Below are positions 5,877 through 12,060 of a stretch of DNA of 14,432 nt, piece by piece. The stretch comes from Ruminiclostridium sp. Its GTDB lineage: Bacteria; Bacillota_A; Clostridia; Oscillospirales; Ruminococcaceae. The notes beneath the pieces are model-generated. The model was not told where the DNA came from and did no database searches. It worked only from the letters and a program-made list of their open reading frames with translations. The stretch is from positions 1-14,432 of the forward strand of contig JAFZOA010000282.1 of assembly GCA_017550775.1 (NCBI GenBank). Reading direction: 5' to 3'. Position numbers and translations under genes: made by a program. Numbering within the stretch: the first letter of the stretch is position 1; each line of letters begins with the position of its first letter.

Positions 5877-5882
5877 ATTATA
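5877..5882 (-). promoter_or_regulatory. Possible -10 box (TATAAT) in the 5816-5933 gap
   Basis: A perfect TATAAT on the minus strand lies in AT-rich DNA between two terminators. I see no good TTGACA-like box 16-18 bases upstream. If active, it would start an RNA of roughly 85 bases that meets the terminator at 5785-5815 before the 66-aa gene. A 7-bp hairpin stem (AGAAACG with CGTTTCT) lies in that leader. Confidence 0.25.
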
Positions 5883-5933
5883 TTACCGCAGGTTCAAAAT
5901 TGCCGCACAGGCTCTCTCAGGCGCAAATACGAC

Positions 5934-5963
5934 ACAATAAAACCGCTCAACTTGTGAGCGGTT
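5934..5963 (-). terminator. Intrinsic terminator after the zinc-ribbon gene
   Basis: The minus strand has a 9-bp perfect stem AACCGCTCA with TGAGCGGTT (loop CAAGT) followed by TTATT. The stem overlaps the TAA stop of the zinc-ribbon gene (5962-5964). It closes the MuF plus zinc-ribbon transcription unit. Confidence 0.82.
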
Positions 5964-6150
5964 AATCGACAATTACGTTAGGCGATATTCTTATTACACT
6001 TCCACATTTTTCGCACACAAACTCATTCGCCTCTTTTACATCGTTTGCGGACGTTGTATAATATCCTGAATGACAGTCCTCACAACGGATTTTTTCCCCG
6101 CTCTGCAGTCGTTCTATTAATTCATACCCATTTTCCGCCAATTTGACCAC
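5962..6150 (-). CDS. Small zinc-ribbon protein, candidate immunity or partner of the MuF toxin domain
   Basis: This protein has up to 62 aa. It has two CxxC knuckles (CEDC at residues 23-26 and CEKC at 46-49) on a small beta scaffold, ending SVIRISPNVIVD. It overlaps the 3' end of the MuF gene by 20-29 bases, so it is coupled to it, and it is followed immediately by a terminator. The annotated start is GTG at 6148-6150, but that codon touches the AAGGGG motif. TTG at 6139-6141 lies 8 bases after AAGGGG and may be the true start (59 aa). The gene is AT-richer than the structural genes, like the last third of the MuF gene, which suggests the two moved together. An immunity or zinc-chaperone role for the metallopeptidase-like domain is my inference from coupling, not from a recognised family. 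Confidence 0.72.
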   Translation of the reverse strand: MVKLAENGYELIERLQSGEKIRCEDCHSGYYTTSANDVKEANEFVCEKCGSVIRISPNVIVD

Positions 6151-7654
6151 CCCTTCGCCATTGATATGCCCCGTAATGCTTTTTGGCTAATGAAATCAGT
6201 TTTCGCTTTTCAGCAATCGTAAGATACGTACGATTTTCCTTATGCATTTTTTCTTTTGCCATGCAAACAGTTTCTGCCCACTGGCTCTGTCCTATACCGT
6301 ATTGGTGGTGGCACACCTCGTGAACAAGCGTTTGCGCGGCTATCAACGGAGAATCAATATTATCCATGTATAACCAGATATTGTTTCCGTTCTGCATACC
6401 TCTGTTGGTATGCCTTTGCGAATCATACACAAACTTGGGCTTTATGCCATTGTTTATTAAATACTCAACAGCTTCTTGCCCGACTTGGGACTTATCCAAC
6501 TCATTAAAAACATCATCCGGTGATGCGTGGTAAATTTTCGGTGTCCCGTCAACAGTATGATCAAACGCCTTTGCATAATTAATTATACCACTTTCCTCAG
6601 ATTTGTCAAGCGGTTTCTGATATTTCCACTTCCCATCCGGGGTCTTTTCAAGGTTCTTTACCCACTCATCGAAGTCAACGTCGGCTCCGATTGCGTCCGC
6701 AGTATCGCCCCACATAGCGTCAAGCTCTTCCTCCGAGGGCAGCACCGCATTTGCCACAGAGCGGCAGAACGGGTGCATCGGCGGGTAATTTACGCCCGGC
6801 TTTGCCTGACTTACCTTGAACTTTTTCCCGTTGAGGCTTCGGCATATCTTCGAGGTGTCGCCGTCGAGCACAGCGGAGAACTCATATTCCTCAACGCCCA
6901 TTTCGGTATAGCTGTGAAGCTCGGCCTGCCCGGTGACATAAGTACATTCGGTGCGAACGAGTCGGCGGGCATTGAAAAAGCTTGTCTGATATCGTTCGGC
7001 GATCTCCGCGGACATCTGCTGTTCGGACTTACCCGTAAGAAAGCCCGCCATAAGGTCACTTTTAAGCTCTCCTGCGAGCTTGTTTGTGTTATTCCATATT
7101 CTGTCCGAGTAATGCGTTCCGCTCCAATTGCGGGACATTATCGCGTCGATTTTGGACTGCGGAATAATATCGAACGCCCCGGACACGCCCGTGCCTTTCT
7201 GCACGTCGAATATCGTGTTCTGATAAGCCTTTACTATCTCCGAGGACAGAAAGCTGCTGTCTGCTTTGAGCTCGGTTCTGTATAAGCTGTTGCAGGTAGC
7301 GGCAATATTGCTGTTTATGGCATCAAGGCGGTTTATGCGGTACTGATACGCGGGTGAGCTGAGCGCCGCGAGCGCCTTTTCGCGTTCGACGGGATCTGCG
7401 ATCTTCATCGCCGCGTCCCGGAGCACGGTCATGGCCGTCTTATTGCTTGACGGGTCAAGGATATCGAGCGCCTCTTCTTCCGACAGGCTGAAACCCTTCT
7501 GAAAGCCCCGAAAGACCTTGTCTATCTCGCTTTTTATGTATTCCTGCGACTGATAATAGGCTCTCCCTATCTCGTTGGCTGTGCGTTCGGCATCGGCCTG
7601 ATAGTTCACCATGCGCTCAGCCGCGCGGCGCTCCCAGTATTCCTTACTCTTCAT
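6122..7654 (-). CDS. MuF / SPP1 gp7-type minor head protein with C-terminal HEVCH metallopeptidase-like domain
   Basis: This 510-aa protein starts at ATG 7652-7654, 11 bases inside the portal gene end. Residues 1-190 are helical. Residues about 190-305 are the MuF (SPP1 gp7) domain with FFNARRLVRTECTYV, LDGDTSKICRSLNGKKF (263-279) and YPPMHPFCRS (290-299). A linker follows. From about residue 350 comes an extra domain with TLVHEVCHHQYGIG (443-456), giving HEVCH at 445-449, then WAETVC with E461, H471 and a helical end before a basic WRRGGQIGGKWV tail. MuF proteins are injected or internal head proteins attached near the portal, and in temperate Firmicutes phages they often carry C-terminal toxin domains. 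Here GC falls at about base 6600, the domain boundary (60% in 6661-6720, 40% in 6541-6600, 35% in 6181-6240). That points to a swapped-in module. Peptidase or toxin activity is inferred. Confidence 0.85.
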   Translation of the reverse strand: MKSKEYWERRAAERMVNYQADAERTANEIGRAYYQSQEYIKSEIDKVFRGFQKGFSLSEEEALDILDPSSNKTAMTVLRDAAMKIADPVEREKALAALSSPAYQYRINRLDAINSNIAATCNSLYRTELKADSSFLSSEIVKAYQNTIFDVQKGTGVSGAFDIIPQSKIDAIMSRNWSGTHYSDRIWNNTNKLAGELKSDLMAGFLTGKSEQQMSAEIAERYQTSFFNARRLVRTECTYVTGQAELHSYTEMGVEEYEFSAVLDGDTSKICRSLNGKKFKVSQAKPGVNYPPMHPFCRSVANAVLPSEEELDAMWGDTADAIGADVDFDEWVKNLEKTPDGKWKYQKPLDKSEESGIINYAKAFDHTVDGTPKIYHASPDDVFNELDKSQVGQEAVEYLINNGIKPKFVYDSQRHTNRGMQNGNNIWLYMDNIDSPLIAAQTLVHEVCHHQYGIGQSQWAETVCMAKEKMHKENRTYLTIAEKRKLISLAKKHYGAYQWRRGGQIGGKWV

Positions 7655-9020
7655 CTGTCTTCAAAGGCGTATTCGCAAAAGCCTCCTGCTGTGCCTTGAC
7701 AGCAGCCGCCTTTTCTTCCTGCAGTTCGGCTTTCGCGCTCTCAACATCGGTTATAGCGGGTATCATATCGAACAATACCGACTGCGGTACAATCCCGTTG
7801 AGCATCGAGACCTTCTGCGCGTTCTCGACCTCGTTTTCGGGAAGTGAACGCTTGAATTTTATCGTGATCTTCGACACGTCGATAACAGCGCCGCCCTTGG
7901 CGCTGATTACGTTTGCAATCGACTGCAAACGAATGCGCAGACCTTCGGTGAAGTATCTTTGCTTTGTCTTGGTCTTCTGCTCCAGGCCGAGAAGCTTATA
8001 CTTCATAGCCACGCCCGAGCTGTTGCCCGCGAACTGTTCGTCGCTCATATCCGGGACACCGCTTATCTTGTGAATGTCGGAAACTATCGACTTACGGAGT
8101 ATCTCAACGCTGCTTTCGTCGAGCTGGCGGGTGAGGAACTGCGCGTCCGCTCCCTCGGCGGGAAGCTCAAGCACCTTCTGATTTTTAAGGTCTCTATAAG
8201 CCGAGAGCTTTTCATCGTCATCGTCGCCGAGAGTAGAGCCCTTGATAACGAGCATGGCGTCAACGAACTGCTCCTTATCGTTCACACGGTCCGACTGGAG
8301 CAGGTTGTAATCGTCTATAAGAGATATAACGTCCTCAAAGTCTCCCGAGCGTCTTCCGTTATTGTAGATCTCGTTTATCGGTACAGCGCCGAACGGATGT
8401 TCATGTACGCCGTCCTCGGCTACCGTGAGGCTGTTCAGAGTGCTGTCAAGAATAATATCATACATCAGCTTGTCAGTACACAGCTTTCCGTTGTACTGCT
8501 TAATGGTGCCTGTAAGGTTGTCGAAAACGGGGTAATAATAAACCGCAAAGACAGGCTTCTGTTCGACAGTATCGTCATATACGACAAACGCCCCGAGGGG
8601 TGAGAGCCTTGCAAGCTTCGGCTTTGCCTCGGAGTTCATGTAGATCATGTCATAAGCGCGCCCGAAGATCGCGGCATCTAAAGCAAGATCCGAATCCTGC
8701 GTAGCAGCGTCCATATCGTCAAGCACATCGGTAATGGGCGTGATGTCGGTATCAGCCGCCGAATACGTGACCGGCTCTCCGACAAGATACCCGGAAGTAA
8801 AGTCCGCTATGTACGCCGCGTGATTTGTAACGGCTCTGTTATTCTTGAGGTTGCCTTCTTTCTCCCGGTTGAGTATGCCGTGATTACCGTTATAGTAGTC
8901 GTTGAGCCTTTCCAGACGTTCAAGCTCCTTCTCCTTATGCCGCCTTATGTATGTTTTAGCGTCCTCGGGAACTATTTCCGAGGACGGCTTTGATGTTGTG
9001 AAAATAGGGGATGAAATCAT
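7644..9020 (-). CDS. Portal protein (SPP1 gp6-like)
   Basis: This 458-aa protein starts at ATG 9018-9020, which overlaps the TerL stop (TGATG) and lies 7 bases after AGGAG. An alternative GTG lies one codon upstream. It opens with a helical region containing YIRRHKEKELERLERLNDYY followed by NGNHGILNRE. It then has the typical NNRAVTNHAAYIADFTSGYL segment ('knRv..n...yivd...gYl.G.Pv'). It also has AIFGRAYDMIYMNSEAKPKL and FGAVPINEIYNNGRRSGDFE, which leads into a VISLIDDYNLLQSDRVND helix. Late sequence includes SGVAMKYKLLGLEQKTK, the crown/stem helix of SPP1-family portals. The portal is the 12-subunit ring through which TerL pumps DNA, and it anchors the MuF protein and connector encoded downstream. 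Length is normal for the family. Confidence 0.93.
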   Translation of the reverse strand: MISSPIFTTSKPSSEIVPEDAKTYIRRHKEKELERLERLNDYYNGNHGILNREKEGNLKNNRAVTNHAAYIADFTSGYLVGEPVTYSAADTDITPITDVLDDMDAATQDSDLALDAAIFGRAYDMIYMNSEAKPKLARLSPLGAFVVYDDTVEQKPVFAVYYYPVFDNLTGTIKQYNGKLCTDKLMYDIILDSTLNSLTVAEDGVHEHPFGAVPINEIYNNGRRSGDFEDVISLIDDYNLLQSDRVNDKEQFVDAMLVIKGSTLGDDDDEKLSAYRDLKNQKVLELPAEGADAQFLTRQLDESSVEILRKSIVSDIHKISGVPDMSDEQFAGNSSGVAMKYKLLGLEQKTKTKQRYFTEGLRIRLQSIANVISAKGGAVIDVSKITIKFKRSLPENEVENAQKVSMLNGIVPQSVLFDMIPAITDVESAKAELQEEKAAAVKAQQEAFANTPLKTDEE

Positions 9021-10288
9021 CACATTACTCCTAACTTTGCTTTGGAATGTACCTTGATCTTACGCTGTTCCATATCGTCTTCCAGCGCATAACGCACCGC
9101 GTCTATGGTGTGGTTGTCCTTATCGGGGAATCCGTCGCGGAAACCGCCTTTTCCGTCCGGTTCAAGCGCATATCCGAGGAATTCACGCGCCACATTCGGG
9201 CAGCGGTCTCCGTCGATAACGATCTCGCGCAGGTTCTGCAGCCAGCTGATACCATGCTCTACGCTGCCTTTTCCTTTTTTGACCGCCTGGATCCGCAGAC
9301 CTCGCGAACGCAGCTCATCATTTGACCGCGGCTCGGCAGATTCCGCCCTGATCAAGCGGTTTTCGGTGTTTTCTTTCTTGATTTCCTCGGTTATCGTGTC
9401 GTATTTCGCACCGCACTTGTAGAATTCGTCGTAAATGTATATCGTTTTGATGTTCTTCTGATACTGCAGGGCGACATACGCGAACGGATCCGCGCCATAG
9501 CCCCAGTCCAAACCGCGCCTTACGCGGTCAAAGCTCTGTATCTCTTCATCGGTTATCTTTCTTATTGTCACATTCGGGAATACCTCGGAGCCGGTACCCG
9601 TGATCTCGCCGAGATATTCATGCTCGTATGCGAGGGGATTTGTCTCTTTGAGGTGCTCCGCTTCGGCGATAAACTCTTCTCCGAGCCATTCCGGCGGTAC
9701 GCTCCTGTAATCGCTCCGGTGGACCTGCTTTCTCACGTCCGTATCGAGAGCGGCAATGTTTACCCATGCGCGCTGCGTCTTTGGCGGGTTATAGCTGTAA
9801 AAAGCATCGAACTTTGAGCCGCCGCGCATCAAGGATTGGTTCATCGAGCGCACTTCTGGCATACCGTCGAATTCGTCGAGCTCCTCATACCAGATGTATC
9901 GGATATAGCCCTTTGACACTTTCGTCGATTTCAGCTTTTTCGGGTCGTCCGCCCCGCGGAATAATATTTTCTGCCCGGTCTCATACACGAGGCACAGCGG
10001 GCTTTTCATCGCCTTCCACCTGTCGGCGACCTGTAACTTGTCTATGGCCCATTGGAGCTGTTCATATACGCTGTCGAGCAGCGTGTTTCCGTATCTGCGG
10101 ACAGCCACAGCATTTGTGCCGGGATTACGCATTATACCGAGTATTATTTCTGTCGATATAAACGAGCTCTTACAAGAGCCTCTGCCGCCCGGAAACCAGT
10201 GGTGCGTGTATTTTTCGTCCATGATGTCTCGGTGAACATCATAAAACGACGGGGCGATAATATCAGTCAGACGAACGTTTGATGTCAT
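9020..10288 (-). CDS. terL: Terminase large subunit (PBSX family)
   Basis: This 422-aa packaging motor ATPase and nuclease starts at ATG 10286-10288 and overlaps terS by 26 bases. The Walker A motif is GGRGSCKS (residues 34-41). Walker B is IRYIWYEELDEF (129-140) with catalytic Glu at 135/136. The coupling segment has FDAFYSYNPPK (160-170). The nuclease domain has GLDWGYGADPFAYV (259-272, with D261), IRAESAEPRSNDELR (313-327) and NHTIDAVRYAL (392-402, with D396), the three acidic clusters of the RNase H-like fold. The pattern fits the Terminase_3 / PBSX group, which in SPP1 packages by headful from a pac site; whether this phage uses pac or cos ends cannot be read here. It works with TerS, encoded just upstream, and the portal just downstream. 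Confidence 0.95.
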   Translation of the reverse strand: MTSNVRLTDIIAPSFYDVHRDIMDEKYTHHWFPGGRGSCKSSFISTEIILGIMRNPGTNAVAVRRYGNTLLDSVYEQLQWAIDKLQVADRWKAMKSPLCLVYETGQKILFRGADDPKKLKSTKVSKGYIRYIWYEELDEFDGMPEVRSMNQSLMRGGSKFDAFYSYNPPKTQRAWVNIAALDTDVRKQVHRSDYRSVPPEWLGEEFIAEAEHLKETNPLAYEHEYLGEITGTGSEVFPNVTIRKITDEEIQSFDRVRRGLDWGYGADPFAYVALQYQKNIKTIYIYDEFYKCGAKYDTITEEIKKENTENRLIRAESAEPRSNDELRSRGLRIQAVKKGKGSVEHGISWLQNLREIVIDGDRCPNVAREFLGYALEPDGKGGFRDGFPDKDNHTIDAVRYALEDDMEQRKIKVHSKAKLGVM

Positions 10289-10631
10289 CGATTATCACCA
10301 CGCCCTTATCCCCGTCAAGAGAAACTTTCTGCGTGTACTCTCCTGTCATCTTGTTGAGAGTGTCAATAGCACGGATGCGGCTGTCGGTCTCCTCGCGCGA
10401 ATCGCTGGCGATCTCGGAAAGGATCTCCTGACGCTGCAGAGCGTCTATTATCCGCTTTTTACGCGCTTTTTGAGTTATCGACTTTATATGATCGGCGACC
10501 TCACTGTTTTCAAGCAGCTCGGAGCCGCGAGCCCTGGCGTAGTTTTCGGAGTATCCTGCCTTTACCGCCGACAGATACGCATTGCCGCTCTCAGCATAGT
10601 ATTCCGCAAACCTTTTCTGTCGTTCGTTCAG
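10263..10631 (-). CDS. terS: Terminase small subunit, apparent CTG start
   Basis: This 122-aa protein is read from CTG 10629-10631. It is recognised as a Terminase_2-type small subunit. An N-terminal DNA-binding domain has NERQKRFAEYYAESGNAYLS followed by AVKAGYSENYARARGSELL. A coiled-coil/oligomerisation region has QKARKKRIIDALQRQEILSE, and the protein ends with a TGEYTQKVSLDG-type strand. TerS recognises the phage packaging site and loads TerL. The only in-frame ATG is deep inside the ORF. The codon just upstream of CTG is an in-frame TAA, so the N-terminus cannot extend further. AAGGGAG lies about 9 bases before the CTG, and homologues usually begin 'M(A)..ERQ.rF', matching translation from this codon. 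It starts 22 bases after the regulator gene stop and overlaps terL by 26 bases. Confidence 0.85.
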   Translation of the reverse strand: MNERQKRFAEYYAESGNAYLSAVKAGYSENYARARGSELLENSEVADHIKSITQKARKKRIIDALQRQEILSEIASDSREETDSRIRAIDTLNKMTGEYTQKVSLDGDKGVVIIDDIKRSSD

Positions 10632-10653
10632 TTATACTCTCTCCCTTCTGAAT

Positions 10654-11109
10654 TCAGCCCGCTTCTTTATCCCACGTTTCATACGTTATCGCAAGCTGTT
10701 CCAAAGCCGACTTATGCAGCCGGACTGTATGGCGCGGGGAATAATTCAGGCTCTCTGCGATTTCTTCCGTAGTCTTTCCGTTTATGTATTTCTGGTACGC
10801 CACATCAAACAGCGAGCTGTTTTCGAGCGTTGATATAAGCTGTGAAACGCGATGCCCACGCTTTATAAGACAAACGATCTCATCATCCAGCTTGTTCATG
10901 AAATCGGCGATCTCCGCCGAACGATTTCCGACACGATCAGAGGCATTGCCTACCGAAGGCGCACCGGGTATCATATGTTCGGTTGACCGCGAAGGATATT
11001 CGGCGAGCGAACGCAGCACATCCAATTCCTCTCGCGCGGCCGCAACTTTTCTTTTGTAGGCTCCGTAGCTTTCAAGATAGGTTTTAACTCTTTCGATACG
11101 TTCGTCCAT
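10654..11109 (-). CDS. Sigma-70 region 4-like phage regulator (DUF1492/ArpU type), late-side copy
   Basis: This 151-aa protein starts at ATG 11107-11109 (MDERIERVKTYLESYGAYKR) behind GAGGTG. The middle has a helical coiled segment with RSAEIADFMNKLDDEIVCLI. The C-terminus is a helix-turn-helix like sigma-70 region 4: LFDVAYQKYINGKTTEEIAE followed by SLNYSPRHTVRLHKSALEQL. Proteins of this kind are usually found just before the terminase genes of Firmicutes phages and include late-gene activators (ArpU/RinA-like). It is the first gene of the packaging unit and lies just after the terminator at 11130-11158, so it may control that read-through or the late promoter. An N-terminal extension to 11127 exists but has no ribosome binding site. 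Confidence 0.75.
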   Translation of the reverse strand: MDERIERVKTYLESYGAYKRKVAAAREELDVLRSLAEYPSRSTEHMIPGAPSVGNASDRVGNRSAEIADFMNKLDDEIVCLIKRGHRVSQLISTLENSSLFDVAYQKYINGKTTEEIAESLNYSPRHTVRLHKSALEQLAITYETWDKEAG

Positions 11110-11129
11110 AGGCACCTCATAATACAAAC

Positions 11130-11158
11130 AAAAAATCTCTCCCCCTCACAGGGAAGAG
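11130..11158 (-). terminator. Intrinsic terminator at the early/late junction
   Basis: The minus strand has an 8-bp stem CTCTTCCC with GGGGAGAG (one G-T pair, loop TGTGAG) followed by A and six T. It lies 20 bases before the start codon of the late-side regulator and upstream of all packaging genes. Late transcription from an upstream promoter would have to pass it. Confidence 0.82.
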
Positions 11159-11172
11159 ACTAAGATTATTGG

Positions 11173-11219
11173 AGCGGCAGTCCGGGACATTGACCCGTTC
11201 CGCCGCATACTGCCCCGCT
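11173..11219. other. Large imperfect inverted repeat in the junction region
   Basis: On the minus strand AGCGGGGCAGT pairs with ACTGCCGCT (9 bp with a two-G bulge). Inside it CGGG pairs with CCCG around TCAATGT. It can form a structured leader hairpin in either transcript orientation. No tRNA or known riboswitch consensus was recognised. Confidence 0.6.
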
Positions 11220-11236
11220 GTTAAAGGAGGGACAGC

Positions 11237-11286
11237 CTGAAAGGAGGTAAATCCACATGAAGAAAAAAGTCATGTTCACAATCTAG
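11237..11286 (+). other. Plus-strand Shine-Dalgarno with a 9-codon ORF
   Basis: On the otherwise non-coding plus strand AAAGGAGGT is followed 8 bases later by ATG at 11257-11259. The ORF reads MKKKVMFTI and stops at TAG 11284-11286. A second GGAGG motif lies about 20 bases upstream. It may be a leader peptide, a remnant gene start or coincidence. No plus-strand promoter was recognised. Confidence 0.35.
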
Positions 11287-11312
11287 CCGAAAAGTATTTT
11301 CAGTACTCCCCG

Positions 11313-11318
11313 ATTATA
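11313..11318 (-). promoter_or_regulatory. Possible late promoter -10 box (TATAAT)
   Basis: A perfect TATAAT on the minus strand lies just after the stop of the early-side regulator gene. The upstream -35 region is poor (no TTGACA at 16-18 bases), which would fit a promoter that needs an activator. A transcript from here would carry a leader of about 200 bases containing the hairpin at 11173-11219 and the terminator at 11130-11158. Confidence 0.35.
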
Positions 11319-11322
11319 CAGT

Positions 11323-11718
11323 TTACCACGTTTTTCCTATGACATCAAGTGGCTTTTGGTGGTCAAATTCTTCGAGCGCCTTGAGATGCTGACGCAGGAT
11401 CCAACGCTTATCCGTGAACAGCATAGCAGATATCTCATTCCACGAAAAGCCGCTGATATACCGCAGTTCGAGGATTTGTCGCTGTCTGGTGTCCGGCACA
11501 GTCGCGATACGAAGGTATATTTCCCGCCGGGTATCCGACATCTGGTGCACGCTGATCAGAAGTTGGCTGAGCTGTCTTTGCTTACTGTCTACGCCTTCAT
11601 AGTCGCCCAATTGGGCCTGCTTTTTCATTTCGTCCTGAACGACAAGAGCCGCATCGAGGGCGGTGTTGATATCCGTTGTAAGCTGTTTGTACTGCATAAG
11701 ATATTCTTTTGATGTCAT
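11323..11718 (-). CDS. Sigma-70 region 4-like phage regulator (DUF1492 type), early-side copy
   Basis: This 131-aa protein starts at ATG 11716-11718 (MTSKEYLMQYKQLTTDINTA) behind AGGGAG; an upstream in-frame ATG lacks a site. The N-terminal 75 residues are helical, with SKQRQLSQLLISVHQMSDTR. Residues about 77-117 form a sigma-region-4-like helix-turn-helix with RQRQILELRYISGFSWNEIS and MLFTDKRWILRQHLKALEEF. The pattern 'r..iL..rYi.g.sW.eIa..l' is the DUF1492 type common at the end of Clostridia and Streptococcus phage early operons. It is a good candidate for activating the late promoter located just downstream. Only the fold is seen; the target is inferred from position. Confidence 0.82.
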   Translation of the reverse strand: MTSKEYLMQYKQLTTDINTALDAALVVQDEMKKQAQLGDYEGVDSKQRQLSQLLISVHQMSDTRREIYLRIATVPDTRQRQILELRYISGFSWNEISAMLFTDKRWILRQHLKALEEFDHQKPLDVIGKTW

Positions 11719-11772
11719 AATAAGCTCCCTACACACATTTTCGACGTTAGTATGTCTTAGGGTGTCGATGTG

Positions 11773-12060
11773 TTATAGGCGGTTTTCCATAGCGATAAGA
11801 AATGCTATATTGCACGCGAGGTGCCATAGGTGAGGTAGTCCTGATTCTTCATCCACTCCGTCAGGATCCACGAGATACGCGAGTGCGTGCCGGAGCATTG
11901 CATCGCGGTACCGCTCGGTCTCAACCTTGCGCCAGCTTTCTTTTTCGCCGTACTTGTTGATACCGTACTCCCGGACACGGGCAATAGCAGTTATGATCTG
12001 TGTCGGTACAAGCGACAGGCGCGGCTTTCCTGCGTCTGCCTTTATCGTCTGGTCAAACAT
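11773..12060 (-). CDS. dATP/dGTP diphosphohydrolase-like protein (DUF5664 type)
   Basis: This 95-aa protein starts at ATG 12058-12060 behind GAGGAAA, overlapping the upstream gene end by 8 bases (ATGTTTGA). It begins MFDQTIKADAGKPRLSLVPT, followed by ITAIARVREYGINKYGEKES and ETERYRDAMLRHALAYLVDP. It ends DEESGLPHLWHLACNIAFLI. This whole protein matches a well-conserved small phage family that, from memory, is annotated as a dATP/dGTP diphosphohydrolase N-terminal domain (PF18909) and resembles MazG-type all-helical nucleotide pyrophosphatases. The acidic and histidine residues (ExxW, YRDAxxRH, DEExGxPHxWH) would bind metal and nucleotide. Such enzymes adjust dNTP pools during phage replication. 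Enzyme activity is a family-level inference. Confidence 0.82.
   Translation of the reverse strand: MFDQTIKADAGKPRLSLVPTQIITAIARVREYGINKYGEKESWRKVETERYRDAMLRHALAYLVDPDGVDEESGLPHLWHLACNIAFLIAMENRL

Noticed and set aside
6527..7285. Plus-strand open frame of 252 codons opposite the MuF gene
   Set aside because: It lies wholly antisense to the MuF domain, whose motifs are clear on the minus strand, and it has no ribosome binding site or family likeness.
7959..8603. Plus-strand open frame of 214 codons opposite the portal gene
   Set aside because: It is an antisense shadow of the portal protein with no independent support.
11161..11230. Possible tRNA or known riboswitch in the junction hairpin
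   Set aside because: There is no cloverleaf, no T-loop consensus and no CCA-compatible acceptor; no riboswitch core that I know was recognised.
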